Below are positions 40,319 through 49,535 of a stretch of DNA of 64,000 nt, in pieces. Source of the stretch: Candidatus Poribacteria bacterium (GTDB taxonomy: Bacteria > Poribacteria > WGA-4E > GCA-2687025). The notes under the pieces were generated by a model, which made no database searches, was not told the origin of the DNA, and worked only from the letters and a program-made list of their open reading frames with translations. The translations under genes and the position numbers were made by a program. Where the stretch lies: positions 1 through 64,000 of the forward strand of contig JABGQA010000111.1 in assembly GCA_018644665.1 (NCBI GenBank), read 5' to 3'. Positions within the stretch are counted from its first letter, which is position 1. The number at the start of each line of letters is the position of its first letter.

Positions 40319-41959
40319 ATGAACGGGGATCAGGCTGTCGTCGAAGTGCTGAAGCGAGAAGGCACGGAGTGGATCGCGGCGTTCCCGTATCAGGGACTCA
40401 TCGAACAGGCGGTTCGCGCGGGGATTCGGCCGATCATCTGCCGACAGGAGCGCGTCGGCGTCAATATGGCCGACGGCTTCAGCCGGATCTCGAACGGTCG
40501 GCGCATCGGGGTGTTCACGATGCAGTCGGGGCCCGGCGCGGAGAACGCTTACGCTGGCGTGGCGCAGGCGTTCGCGGATTCGGTACCCATACTGGTGCTG
40601 CCGGGCGGGCCCGGCGCGACGAGCACACAGATTCACCCCGTCTTCGAAGCCCCCAAGCACTACGCGGGCGTGACCAAGTGGGCGGGGTCGATCAACGTCC
40701 CAAGCCGCCTGCCATCGCTGATGCGGTACGCGTACACGCAACTCCGGCACGGCAGACCGGGGCCCGTCCTGCTCGAGATCCCCGGCGATGTTGCGCGACA
40801 GGACCAACCAGGGGACACACTCGAATACACGCCGCCCAAGACCTACCGCTCCGAGGCCGACGCGGGCGACGTCCGCGACATCGTGTCGACCCTCCTGAGC
40901 GCGTCTCGACCCGTGCTGTGCGCCGGGCAGGGCGTCCTGATGGCCGAGGCCACCGACGAACTTACCGAACTCGCCGAACTCACCGACACGCCGATGATGG
41001 CAACGATGGCCGGCAAGAGCGCCTTCTCCGAAGAGCACCCGCTCTCGCTCGGCGCCGGAGGACGCAGTGGCACGCTCATGGTCGCGCACTTCATGCGGGC
41101 CGCCGACTTCATCCTGGGCGTCGGCACGAGCTTCACGCGGTCCGGCTTCACCGTCCCCATGCCGGCGGGAACGCCGCTGGGGCAGATCACAAACTGCCCC
41201 GAGGACATCAACAAGGACCAGCGCGTCGAGCATGTCGCCCTGGGGGACGCGAAGCTCGTGCTGCGGCAGGTGATCGACGAAGTGAAGCGGCGTCACGAGA
41301 GCGGCAAGACACGCGACGCCGGGCGGTACACCGACGAACTGGACGCGGTGCGGTCGGAGTTCATGGCCGAGTGGGGGCCGCGCCTCACGTCCGACGAGAC
41401 GCCCATGAGCCCGTACCGCGTGTTCCACGAACTCGCGAGCGTCGTCGACGTGGGGAACGCGATCGTCACGCACGACGCGGGGTATCCTCGCGACCAACTC
41501 GTGCCGATGTGGCGGCCTACGACGCCGCGCGGGTACATCGGGTGGGGGAAGTCAACACAGCTCGGATACGGGCTCGGGCTGGCGATGGGCGCGAAGCTCG
41601 CGGCGCCGGAACGGCACGTCATCAACGTCATGGGCGATGCGGCGTTCGGCATGACCGGGTTGGACATCGAGACGGCCGTCCGGTCGCGCATCGGCATCAC
41701 GACGATCGTGCTCAACAACGGCGTGATGACGGGGTACGACCAGCACATGCCGGAAGCCACGGCGCACTGGGACAGCAATGAACTCGCTGGTGACTACGCG
41801 GACATCGGGGCAGCGCTCGGCGCGCACGCTCAACGGGTCGAGACGCCGGACGAGTTGGCAGGCGCGTTCCGCGCGGCGTTCGCGGCGAACGCGGAGGGTC
41901 GGCCGGCCGTGGTCGAGGCGATGACTAAGGCGGAGAAGGCCGTGTCACTGCACTGGTAA
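40319..41959 (+). CDS. Thiamine-diphosphate-dependent enzyme, acetolactate synthase-like
   Basis: The 546-aa protein has the three-domain fold of the ThDP decarboxylase/acetohydroxyacid synthase superfamily. The N-terminal PYR domain includes CRQERVGVNMADGFSR with the ThDP-activating Glu44. The central domain spans about 190-330. The C-terminal PP domain has the cofactor motif GDAAFGMTGLDIETAV ending in LNN. The Gln/Phe residues diagnostic for true acetolactate synthase are not clear, so it may act on another 2-oxoacid (oxalyl-CoA, glyoxylate or sulfopyruvate types are alternatives). The ATG at 40319 lies directly after AGGAGGTGG, an unusually strong ribosome-binding site. It converges with the formate dehydrogenase operon. 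Confidence 0.8.
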   Translation: MNGDQAVVEVLKREGTEWIAAFPYQGLIEQAVRAGIRPIICRQERVGVNMADGFSRISNGRRIGVFTMQSGPGAENAYAGVAQAFADSVPILVLPGGPGATSTQIHPVFEAPKHYAGVTKWAGSINVPSRLPSLMRYAYTQLRHGRPGPVLLEIPGDVARQDQPGDTLEYTPPKTYRSEADAGDVRDIVSTLLSASRPVLCAGQGVLMAEATDELTELAELTDTPMMATMAGKSAFSEEHPLSLGAGGRSGTLMVAHFMRAADFILGVGTSFTRSGFTVPMPAGTPLGQITNCPEDINKDQRVEHVALGDAKLVLRQVIDEVKRRHESGKTRDAGRYTDELDAVRSEFMAEWGPRLTSDETPMSPYRVFHELASVVDVGNAIVTHDAGYPRDQLVPMWRPTTPRGYIGWGKSTQLGYGLGLAMGAKLAAPERHVINVMGDAAFGMTGLDIETAVRSRIGITTIVLNNGVMTGYDQHMPEATAHWDSNELAGDYADIGAALGAHAQRVETPDELAGAFRAAFAANAEGRPAVVEAMTKAEKAVSLHW

Positions 41960-41981
41960 GCCGATGTGGGGGGAGGCCGCC

Positions 41982-44741
41982 CTACGCTGGCGTGTTCGGC
42001 GTCGAGGCCCGCTCGATCCGCACGGCCGCGACCTTGTATTCGGGGCACCCCGTGTATTCGTCGACGGCGCTGCCGACCAGGATGTTCGTGCGGGTTTCTG
42101 GCCAATGGAACGTCATGAAGACGACGCCTGGGTTTGTGGCGCGCGTCACCTCAACGGGCACGAGGACCGAGCCGCGTCGCGACACGACGCTCACGACCTC
42201 GCCGTGATCGACGCCGAGGCGTCCCGCGTCCTTCGGGTGGATGCGCACAGTCTCGCGTTCCGCTTTGCTCAACTGGGTCACGTCGGTGCGGCGGGTCATC
42301 GAGCCGACGTTGTAGTGGAACAGTTGACGGCCCGTCGTCAGCATCAGCGGGTACTCGTGGTCGGGCAACTCGCCGGGATCCTGCCACTGCGTCGGCGTCA
42401 GGTTCGCCTTGCCTCGCAGGAACGCGCCGTCTCGGTGGACGATATCCGTGCCTGGATGATCGGCGTCCTCGCACGGCCACTGCAGGAAGCCAAGCTCCTC
42501 GATCCGCTCGTAGCTGACGCCACCCCACTTCGGGCTGAGCGTCGCGATCTCGTCCATGACACGTGACGAGTCGATGGGGGTGTCTGCGCCGTCGTCGAAG
42601 CCGAGGTCGGTACCCATGCGGCGGGCAATGGCGTTGATGATGTCGCCGTCGGCCATCGCTTCGCCAGGTGGCTCAGTCGCCTTGCGCACGCGCTGTATGC
42701 GCCGGTCGCTGTTCACGAACGAGCCGTCCTTCTCCAGGAACGCCCCGCCGGGAAGCACCACATGCGCCAATTCCGCGGTCGGCGTCATGAAGATCTCCTG
42801 GACGACGAGGAACTCGAGCCGCTCCAGCGCGCCGACCACGTGTGCGACGTGCGGGTCCGACTGAGCGACATCCTCCGCCATGATGTACATGGCCTTCAGG
42901 TGCCCCGAGTGCGCGGCGTCGAACATGTCGGGGATGCGCAAGCCCTCCGGCTCCGGCAGATCCACCCCCCACGCGTTGCTATGCGCTGCGCGCGTCGTCG
43001 CGTCGCCGATCGGTCGGTAGTCCGACACGACGTGCGGCAGCGCGCCCACGTCGGACGCTCCCTGCACGTTGTTCTGACCGCGGATGGGACTCGCTCCCGC
43101 ACCCTCGCGGCCGATGTTCCCCGTCATCACGGCCATGTTGATGAGACCGAACGCCGCGTTGGACCCGTGGCCCGCCTCGGTCACGCCGAGGCCCCAGAGG
43201 ATCTGCGCGCAGTTCGCGGCGCCGTACATGCGGGCGGCCTCGCGGATCGCGTCCGGGTCGACGCCGCTTATCGTCGACGCCCACTCAGGGGTGTATTCCG
43301 CGAGTTCGGCGCGGAGCGTGTCGTACCCCTCGGAGTGCGCGGCGATGAACTCCGCATCGACCAGATCCTCGTGTACCAGCACGTGCTGCATCGCATTGAT
43401 CACGGCGACGTTGGAACCGGGCCGCAGCGGGAGATGTACGTCGGCGAGACCCGCAAGTTCGATGTTGCGCGGGTCGAGCACGATCAGCTTTGCGCCCGCT
43501 AGCGCCGCGCGCTTTATGCGCGCGCCGAAGACCGGGTGGGCTTCGGTTGGGTTCGCGCCGACCACCATCAGCAGGTCGGACGTCTCGACGCACTGGAAGC
43601 TGTTCGTCCCAGCGCCGGTGCCGAGGGCGTTGCGCAGAGCGTACGCCGACGGCGAATGGCATACGCGCGAGCAGTTGTCCACCGTGTTCGTGCGCATCAC
43701 GACGCGCGCGAACTTCTGCATCGCGAAGTTCTCTTCGTTCGTGCAGCGGGACGAACTGATCGCGCCGAATGCCATCGGCCCGTGCGTGTCGCGCACGCGC
43801 GCGAACTCGGTCGCGATGAGTGCCAGCGCTTCATCCCACGACGCCTCGCGGAACGTGCCGTCGTCCTGTCGAATCAGCGGCGAGTGGAGGCGATCGCGGG
43901 AGCGCGCGTATTGGTGCGCGAACCGCCCCTTGACGCACGCGTGGCCGCGGTTCGCGGACCCGTCCGCGTTAGGCTCGATGTTCACGACCGCGCCGTCCTT
44001 GGTGTGCACGTCGAGCGTGCAACCCACGGCGCAGTAGCCGCATGTGGTCGTCACGGTGGCGTCCGGCACGCCGTGCAGGCGCGTGCCTGGCTCCTCCAGG
44101 GCCGCGACGGGGCACTCCAGGACGCACTGGCCGCAGCTCGCGCAGTCGGCCTCCTCGAATCCCGTGTCGGCGCCCGCGATCACCTTGACGTCGTAGCCGC
44201 GCCCCTCCATGCCGAGTATGAACGACGCCTGGGTCTCGTCACAGGCGCGGACGCACTTGCCGCAACCGATGCACTTCTCCATGTCCAGCTTGATGAACGG
44301 GTGGGAGTCGTCGCGCGGGGGCGTGTGCACACGGGGCGATTCGTAACGTGACTCCCGTAAGCCGACTTCCTGCGCCAGTGTCTGGAGGTCGCACCGGCCG
44401 TTCGCGGAGCATGTCAGGCAGTCCAACGGGTGGTCGCTGACTATCAACTCGACGATGTTGCGGCGCAGGCGCGTCAGCCTTTCGGACTGGGTCGTGTACT
44501 CCTGGCCTGCGGCGACGGGCGTGTGGCACGCCGCGACCAGCTTCCCGTCAGACTGTTCGCAGAGGCATGTTCGGCAGGCGCCGTATGGTTCGAGGCGATC
44601 CGAATGGCAGAGCGTGGGCACGCGTCGCCCGGCTGCGCGCGCGGCATCCAGCACCGTGCCGTTCTCGGCCACCGCCACCTCGGCGCCGTCGACGCGCACG
44701 GAGACTTCCGGCGCGGCCGCGTCGCTTCGCGCAACCCCCAT
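41982..44741 (-). CDS. fdhA: NAD-type formate dehydrogenase, molybdopterin alpha subunit (Cys form)
   Basis: The 919-aa catalytic subunit oxidises formate at a Mo/W-bis-pterin centre. Iron-sulfur sites appear in order: 2Fe-2S (Cys45, 56, 59, 72), His-ligated 4Fe-4S (His104, Cys108, 111, 117), two ferredoxin-type clusters (Cys157-160-163-167 and Cys200-203-206-210), and the proximal 4Fe-4S of the molybdopterin domain (Cys234, 237, 241, 269). The metal ligand is Cys361 followed by His362 in RVCHSPSAYAL, where E. coli FdhF has selenocysteine. The C-terminal molydopterin-dinucleotide domain includes LMLTTGRQLFHYN. It lies 14 bases after the beta subunit gene, and its ribosome-binding site AGGAGG overlaps that gene's stop, so they are coupled. 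Confidence 0.93.
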   Translation of the reverse strand: MGVARSDAAAPEVSVRVDGAEVAVAENGTVLDAARAAGRRVPTLCHSDRLEPYGACRTCLCEQSDGKLVAACHTPVAAGQEYTTQSERLTRLRRNIVELIVSDHPLDCLTCSANGRCDLQTLAQEVGLRESRYESPRVHTPPRDDSHPFIKLDMEKCIGCGKCVRACDETQASFILGMEGRGYDVKVIAGADTGFEEADCASCGQCVLECPVAALEEPGTRLHGVPDATVTTTCGYCAVGCTLDVHTKDGAVVNIEPNADGSANRGHACVKGRFAHQYARSRDRLHSPLIRQDDGTFREASWDEALALIATEFARVRDTHGPMAFGAISSSRCTNEENFAMQKFARVVMRTNTVDNCSRVCHSPSAYALRNALGTGAGTNSFQCVETSDLLMVVGANPTEAHPVFGARIKRAALAGAKLIVLDPRNIELAGLADVHLPLRPGSNVAVINAMQHVLVHEDLVDAEFIAAHSEGYDTLRAELAEYTPEWASTISGVDPDAIREAARMYGAANCAQILWGLGVTEAGHGSNAAFGLINMAVMTGNIGREGAGASPIRGQNNVQGASDVGALPHVVSDYRPIGDATTRAAHSNAWGVDLPEPEGLRIPDMFDAAHSGHLKAMYIMAEDVAQSDPHVAHVVGALERLEFLVVQEIFMTPTAELAHVVLPGGAFLEKDGSFVNSDRRIQRVRKATEPPGEAMADGDIINAIARRMGTDLGFDDGADTPIDSSRVMDEIATLSPKWGGVSYERIEELGFLQWPCEDADHPGTDIVHRDGAFLRGKANLTPTQWQDPGELPDHEYPLMLTTGRQLFHYNVGSMTRRTDVTQLSKAERETVRIHPKDAGRLGVDHGEVVSVVSRRGSVLVPVEVTRATNPGVVFMTFHWPETRTNILVGSAVDEYTGCPEYKVAAVRIERASTPNTPA

Positions 44742-44755
44742 GTCCGCGATACCTC

Positions 44756-46522
44756 CTAGGTACTCGTCCCGCGCCGATAGCGGCCGAACTCCTCGGGGAA
44801 CCGCTCGACCACCGACTCGATCGGGTCAGGCAGCATCTTCCCGAGGCCACACAACGAGCCGTATCGCATCGTCTCGCACAGGTCGGTGAGCAGCTCCAGG
44901 CGTTCATCCGTGACGCCGTCATCCAGCATCTGGTCGAGCAGTTCCGTGCCCCGCACCGACCCAATGCGACATGGGAAGCATCTCCCGCAGCTTTCGACCG
45001 CGCAGAAGCGCATCAACCCGCGCGCGATTTGCGCCAGGTCGTCGCTCTGGGAGTAGACGACCATCCCGCCGTGGCCGAGTATGCCGCCTACCGCCGACAG
45101 CCCTTCGAAGCTGAACGGAGCGTCGAGATCGTCGGCGCCGAGTATAGCGCCCAATGGGCCACCGATCTGCACCGCCTTGAAATCCTCGCCGTCGGCCATT
45201 CCGCCCGCTAGGTCGAAGATGATCTCGCGCAGTGTCGCGCCCAGCTCGACCTCGTACAACCCCGGACGGGCCACGCGCGTGTTCAGAGTCAGCGCCTTCG
45301 TCCCGCGTGAGCGATCCACGCCGTACGCGTCGTAGGCTTCACCGCCGTTCGCGACGATCCACGGCAGGTTGTGCACCGTCTCCACGTTCTGCACGGCCGT
45401 GGGACACCCCCACAGCCCCTTCTGCGCGGGGAACGGGGGCCGGATGCTTACGAGCGCTGGCACCCCCTCGATGGACCGCAGCAGGCTGGTCTCCTCGCCG
45501 CAGATGTAGGCGCCCCGGCCCTGGACTATGCGGACATCGCACGTGAACTCCGACCCGAAGGCCGGGCCACCGACGATTCCTGCCTCGCGCGCCTCCGTGA
45601 CGGCACGCTCAAGTACGGTCTTCGCCGCCGGGTACTCCGAGCGGACGTAGAAGAACGCTTCCGCGGCGCCGCAGGCGTATGCCGCGAGGAGCGCGCCTTC
45701 GATCTGGGTGTGCGGGTCGCGCTCAATGAGTTCCTTGTCGATGTACGACCCGGCGTCGCCTTCGTCGGCGTTGACGACAACGAAGCGGCGGCCCGAGCCG
45801 TCCTCCGGTACCGTCGTGGCGACGGTCTCCAGCTTCGTGCCCGTGGGGAATCCTGCGCCGCCTCGTCCGCGCAGTCCGCTCGCCGCCACCTCGGCGATGA
45901 CATCCGCCGGGGCCATCGACGTTACAGCACGCTCGAGCCCCGAGTAGATGCCGGCGGCGCGCGCGGCGTCGATGGCGACCACATCGCGGTCGAAGTGGCG
46001 CAGTACGATGCGCGGCCGTCCTTCGACGGGTAGGTGCACCGCGTTCTTCGGCTCGGCGAGATGGGTCGGCTCGTCGCCCACGAGAGACGCCATGAGCCGG
46101 TCGACGGCGTCCGGCGTCGCAAGGGAGACCGGCGCGTCGTCCAGCATGCCGTTTGGGCCCGATCCGCAGCAGCCAACACATGTCACGTGCTGGAAGCGCA
46201 CGCCGTCCGCGTTCGTGGCGCCGGGCTCCACACCGAGGCGCTCCGCGAGGTCTGCCTCCACGTCTCGGCCGCCGGCAACGTGACACGCCTCGCCGTTGCA
46301 GACGCTGACGGTGCGCCTGGCCGGGGTATCGTGACTCAGGTCGTCGTAGAACTTGGCCGTCGAGCGGACGTGGGCGGGCGGGAGATTGTGTTCGGCGGCG
46401 AGTCGGGAGATGTCGTCGTCAGAGATGTGTCCCTGGCGCTCGTACAGTTCCGAGAGGCGGTCGTAGACCGTCTCGCCGTGGCCCAGGAATTTGTTCTGCA
46501 GCGCGATGATATTGGACGACAT
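44756..46522 (-). CDS. fdhB: Formate dehydrogenase diaphorase subunit (NuoE-NuoF fusion)
   Basis: This 588-aa protein fuses a NuoE-like domain (1-150; 2Fe-2S ligands Cys75, Cys80, Cys115, Cys119) to a NuoF-like flavoprotein. The FMN/NAD site reads GLRGRGGAGFPTGTK and VNADEGDAGSYID. A C-terminal 4Fe-4S cluster is in ESCGRCFPCRIG with a fourth Cys in SLCGLG. It passes electrons from formate to NAD as in soluble NAD-dependent formate dehydrogenases of Cupriavidus/Rhodobacter type, although there NuoE is often a separate gamma subunit. It is the first gene of the operon. Accessory genes (fdhD, molybdopterin biosynthesis) are not in the window. Confidence 0.93.
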   Translation of the reverse strand: MSSNIIALQNKFLGHGETVYDRLSELYERQGHISDDDISRLAAEHNLPPAHVRSTAKFYDDLSHDTPARRTVSVCNGEACHVAGGRDVEADLAERLGVEPGATNADGVRFQHVTCVGCCGSGPNGMLDDAPVSLATPDAVDRLMASLVGDEPTHLAEPKNAVHLPVEGRPRIVLRHFDRDVVAIDAARAAGIYSGLERAVTSMAPADVIAEVAASGLRGRGGAGFPTGTKLETVATTVPEDGSGRRFVVVNADEGDAGSYIDKELIERDPHTQIEGALLAAYACGAAEAFFYVRSEYPAAKTVLERAVTEAREAGIVGGPAFGSEFTCDVRIVQGRGAYICGEETSLLRSIEGVPALVSIRPPFPAQKGLWGCPTAVQNVETVHNLPWIVANGGEAYDAYGVDRSRGTKALTLNTRVARPGLYEVELGATLREIIFDLAGGMADGEDFKAVQIGGPLGAILGADDLDAPFSFEGLSAVGGILGHGGMVVYSQSDDLAQIARGLMRFCAVESCGRCFPCRIGSVRGTELLDQMLDDGVTDERLELLTDLCETMRYGSLCGLGKMLPDPIESVVERFPEEFGRYRRGTST

Positions 46523-46639
46523 GATCCCCTATGTATACTGCGAATCGCGGCTCTCGGGGCGGGTTCCGGGCGCCGAGGCTGGGCGAGCGGAGATGATGAG
46601 GCGCACGGCCACCCGGGTCAAGGGCGCGCGACGGGACGC

Positions 46640-47374
46640 CTACGGCGTCTCCTGGAACACGGTGATGCCCATGTCCACGTATTTGGCGCGCTCGTCGGAA
46701 TCGGAGTCGGTGATGACGGCCATACCTAGACGTACGCCCGTGTCGGCTAGTTGCGCCGCGACGTTCGTCATGCACTCGTCGACCGTGCGTAGAGGGAAGT
46801 GGGGATGCCCCTCGAGGCTGAACAGGAGGTCGTTCGGGCCGAACGCGACGTAGTCGACGCCGGGCTTCGCCAACGTCCGCGCGCGGGCGATGCCGACCAC
46901 GGACTCCAACTGCATTCCCAGAACGACTTGCTCGTTCCACCACGCGGCATATTGGAGGCGACCGGGCGGATCGTCGGCGTCGAAGCCTAGCCGAGACGTG
47001 CCTCCCCAACTCCTGCGGCCCGCCTGCGGGTAGTACGACTGGCCGACGGCCTCGTCGACGGTCGCGTCCTCGACGACCTCGGGCACAAGAATCCCGGACA
47101 GGCCCATGTCTAGGAACCGGCCGATGAGGTATGTCTGGCGGGTGTGAGGAATGCGGAACTGCACCGGAAGACCGAGTTCGTCCGCGATGGCGCAGAACGT
47201 CACGAGTTGGTCGTCGGTGAAGGCGGTGTGTTGCCCGTCGACGTAGATGAAGTCGTATCCGCCTTGGTCCAACGCGCGGACGACATCGTCGCGATCCGAC
47301 GTCAGCGGTATGCGTAGCGAGACGACGACGTCGCCGTCACGGATGCGCTGTTTGAGCGTGCTCGCGGTGGTCAT
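46640..47374 (-). CDS. HpcH/HpaI-family aldolase
   Basis: The 244-aa protein matches HpaI-type class II pyruvate aldolases, which cleave 4-hydroxy-2-oxo acids such as 2-keto-3-deoxy sugar acids. Evidence includes GYDFIYVDGQHTAFTD, SGILVPEVVEDATVDEAV, YYPQAGRRSWGG (the family's P.G.RS.GG block), LGMQLESVVGIARA with the metal Glu, and VDYVAFGPNDLLFSLE with the metal Asp. I start at ATG 47374, preceded by GGGAGG; the longer frame has no protein character. It lies 117 bases upstream of the formate dehydrogenase operon on the same strand but is probably a separate unit. Confidence 0.85.
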   Translation of the reverse strand: MTTASTLKQRIRDGDVVVSLRIPLTSDRDDVVRALDQGGYDFIYVDGQHTAFTDDQLVTFCAIADELGLPVQFRIPHTRQTYLIGRFLDMGLSGILVPEVVEDATVDEAVGQSYYPQAGRRSWGGTSRLGFDADDPPGRLQYAAWWNEQVVLGMQLESVVGIARARTLAKPGVDYVAFGPNDLLFSLEGHPHFPLRTVDECMTNVAAQLADTGVRLGMAVITDSDSDERAKYVDMGITVFQETP

Positions 47375-47676
47375 GGTCGGGCCTCCCGGTGGCGCTCGTC
47401 CGGCGAGTATGCGCCGCAGGCTCGAACGGATCAACAGGCGCCAGAAGGGAGCGTCCTGCTTGCCGGACAATCTGTCATCTCCGGTAAACCATCGGGCGTA
47501 CTCGGCGTCCAACCTCCCAGTATCTGAAACCTCCTTACTTTATGTGTGCTGTGACGCCTTCCTCGCGGAAGGCGTTGCCCTTTCCGGCCCCGAATTCAGC
47601 ATGTCACCGTCGCCACGCTCGCGGCGTTTAACACTAGGCGCCCGCCTCAGTGTGCACATGCCCAGAGGGATTCGTC
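47375..47676. other. Divergent intergenic region with a 9-bp hairpin
   Basis: These 302 bases separate the HpaI-type aldolase from the WD-repeat gene. Besides the stem-loop at 47554-47575 and a locally AT-richer patch (about 47520-47550), I see no gene. The patch may hold promoter sequences but I cannot fix any. Confidence 0.4.
47554..47575. other. Perfect stem-loop in the divergent region
   Basis: ACGCCTTCC (47554-47562) pairs exactly with GGAAGGCGT (47567-47575) across a TCGC tetraloop, followed by TGCCCTTT. The shape resembles a terminator, but no plus-strand gene lies upstream, so it may be a leader hairpin, an operator, or an isolated repeat unit. Confidence 0.5.
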
Positions 47677-48708
47677 ATGCGTGGTCGTGGACCTGTCTCG
47701 CTGCTCGTCGCGTTTCTGTTCGTCACAGTGTCGTCGGCGATGCTCGCGCAAGCCGCCGATCGGCCGATCGACCCTGAGCCCGAGTTCACCCTCGGCGAGG
47801 CGGTGGACAACCCGACCGACGATCGCCCGCCGACCGTGCCCATGCGCGTCGCCCTCTCGTCGGACGACTCACAGTTGCTCGTCCTGCGGGCGGACGGCTC
47901 CGTCGAAACGTGGGACGTCGCGGCCCGAACCAAAGCAGGCACGCGTGACTCCAATGAGCTGTTCGCCTACGCGCCGGGCGACGGCACGCTCGTGACGCGC
48001 TCAGCGGACGGCGCGGCGACAGCGTCAAGCGCCAGCGGGGGCGCGACGTCGCTGTTCCCGACGACGAGCGCGCACGCCGCTCTGTCGGGTGACGGGGACG
48101 TGCTGGCTGTCGTGGGCCAGTTCGGCCGCGTCGACGTCTGGTCGTTGGGGGACACCGCGACGTCCACTACCCTGAAGACCGCGCTTCCGGCTCGGAACGG
48201 ACTCGCCGTGTCGCGCGATGGGGCGCTCATCGCCGCGGCCGAGGGGACGTACAGCGACGACGCCGGTCACACCACGGTCGTCGAAGTGTGGCGCCGAGGC
48301 GCCGACTCACCGCTGCTCCGCATCGACGAGAAGGACGCTGGCGTGCTCGTGGGCGTGTGGGGCGTGCTGTTCTCGCCGGATGGCTCGCTCCTGGCAGCGG
48401 ACACGCAGAAGGACGGCCGATCCGGTATTCGAGTCTGGGAGCTGCCTGACGGGCGTGTCCACTTCAGCTCCGACGGCTTCAACTCGTACTGGGTGCGAGC
48501 GCTGGCGTTCTCTGCCGACGGGCGGCACCTCGCGTCGGGCGATGAGAAGGGGACCATCTGGGTTCGCGGCCTTGACGGCGGCGGGACGAGACACATAGGC
48601 CGTCCCGGAGTCGTGCAGTCGTTGGCGTTCTCGCACGACGGCCGGTACCTGGTCGTGGGGAACTGGGACTCGACCGTGGAGTTCTGGCGCGTTGGGTCGG
48701 ATGGCTAG
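47677..48708 (+). CDS. Secreted WD40-type beta-propeller protein
   Basis: The 343-aa protein has a signal peptide (LLVAFLFVTVSSAMLAQAA) and repeated WD40-like units, the clearest near the C-terminus: LFSPDGSLLAADTQ with RVWELPDG, AFSADGRHLASGDEKGTIWVRGLDG, and AFSHDGRYLVVGNWDSTVEFWRV. It is probably a periplasmic or extracellular propeller for protein contacts. I prefer ATG 47677 with AGAGGGA upstream over the GTG at 47650. The following gene starts 91 bases later on the same strand. Confidence 0.75.
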   Translation: MRGRGPVSLLVAFLFVTVSSAMLAQAADRPIDPEPEFTLGEAVDNPTDDRPPTVPMRVALSSDDSQLLVLRADGSVETWDVAARTKAGTRDSNELFAYAPGDGTLVTRSADGAATASSASGGATSLFPTTSAHAALSGDGDVLAVVGQFGRVDVWSLGDTATSTTLKTALPARNGLAVSRDGALIAAAEGTYSDDAGHTTVVEVWRRGADSPLLRIDEKDAGVLVGVWGVLFSPDGSLLAADTQKDGRSGIRVWELPDGRVHFSSDGFNSYWVRALAFSADGRHLASGDEKGTIWVRGLDGGGTRHIGRPGVVQSLAFSHDGRYLVVGNWDSTVEFWRVGSDG

Positions 48709-48799
48709 GCGCGGGACATCGCCCGATGCGCCTGCCCGGTATAGAGGCTATCCATTCCATCGGAGGCGCGGACGCGCAAGTCGGGGAAGGAGCCCCCGG

Positions 48800-49528
48800 A
48801 TGAGCCATCGCCTGAACGTGCTGCTACTCCCACTTATCATCGGCGCCATCGGATGCGTCGAGACTCTCGACGACGGAGACGCCATACGCGGCTCCGGCGA
48901 GATGGTCACGGTCCACGAGGACCGCAAGGACTTCGACGAGATCGAGATCGGCTCGGCCTTCCGCGCCACGATCACGCGCGGCGACGCGTACGCCGTCTCG
49001 ATACGCGTTGATCTCAACGTGTTGGACCACGTCCGCGTATCCCGCATCGGCGGTACGCTCAGCATCACCCTGGACGACGACCACTTCTACCGCGATGTCA
49101 CGCTCGAAGCTGACATCACGGCGCCCGCGCTCCAGCGGCTCGCGCTGTCGGGGGCGTCGAGCGCCTCGCTGGTGGGCTTCCACTCGGACGACGACATCGA
49201 GGTGGACCTGTCCGGGGCAAGCTCCGCGGCGGGCGATCTGTCCGCGGGCGACGTCGACTGCGAGCTATCCGGCGCCAGCACCGCAACGCTCACAGGCTCC
49301 GCCGGCGACCTGTCTCTGCACGGCAGCGGGGCGAGCACGGCGGATTTGGGCGGGCTGGTGAACGGGGACGGCGACATCGACCTGAGTGGCGCCAGTTCCG
49401 CCACCGTACAGGCCACCGGCACGATCGACGCCACGCTGAGTGGGGCCTCGCTTCTGGAGTACGTCGGCAGCCCAACACTGGGGGACATCAGCGTCAGTTC
49501 GGGCTCCACATTGCGGCAGGCCGACTAG
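48800..49528 (+). CDS. GIN-domain (DUF2807) putative envelope adhesin
   Basis: The 242-aa secreted protein carries the GIN domain, also called putative auto-transporter adhesin head DUF2807. The core reads FDEIEIGSAFRATITRGD, then RIGGTLSITLDD, then a beta-helical ladder built on a recurrent LSGASS unit at about 118, 138, 153, 186 and 207. The N-terminus is hydrophobic and ends at IGC; the residue at -3 is Ala, so lipidation at Cys19 is possible but not typical. ATG 48800 follows GGAAGG. Stop codons of this and the convergent URO-D-like gene are seven bases apart. Confidence 0.75.
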   Translation: MSHRLNVLLLPLIIGAIGCVETLDDGDAIRGSGEMVTVHEDRKDFDEIEIGSAFRATITRGDAYAVSIRVDLNVLDHVRVSRIGGTLSITLDDDHFYRDVTLEADITAPALQRLALSGASSASLVGFHSDDDIEVDLSGASSAAGDLSAGDVDCELSGASTATLTGSAGDLSLHGSGASTADLGGLVNGDGDIDLSGASSATVQATGTIDATLSGASLLEYVGSPTLGDISVSSGSTLRQAD

Positions 49529-49535
49529 CCGTCCC

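Noticed and set aside
40228..41781. 517-codon plus-strand ORF overlapping the TPP enzyme
   Set aside because: It is a low-complexity Arg-rich shadow frame; the overlapping frame has full ThDP-enzyme motifs and a strong ribosome-binding site.
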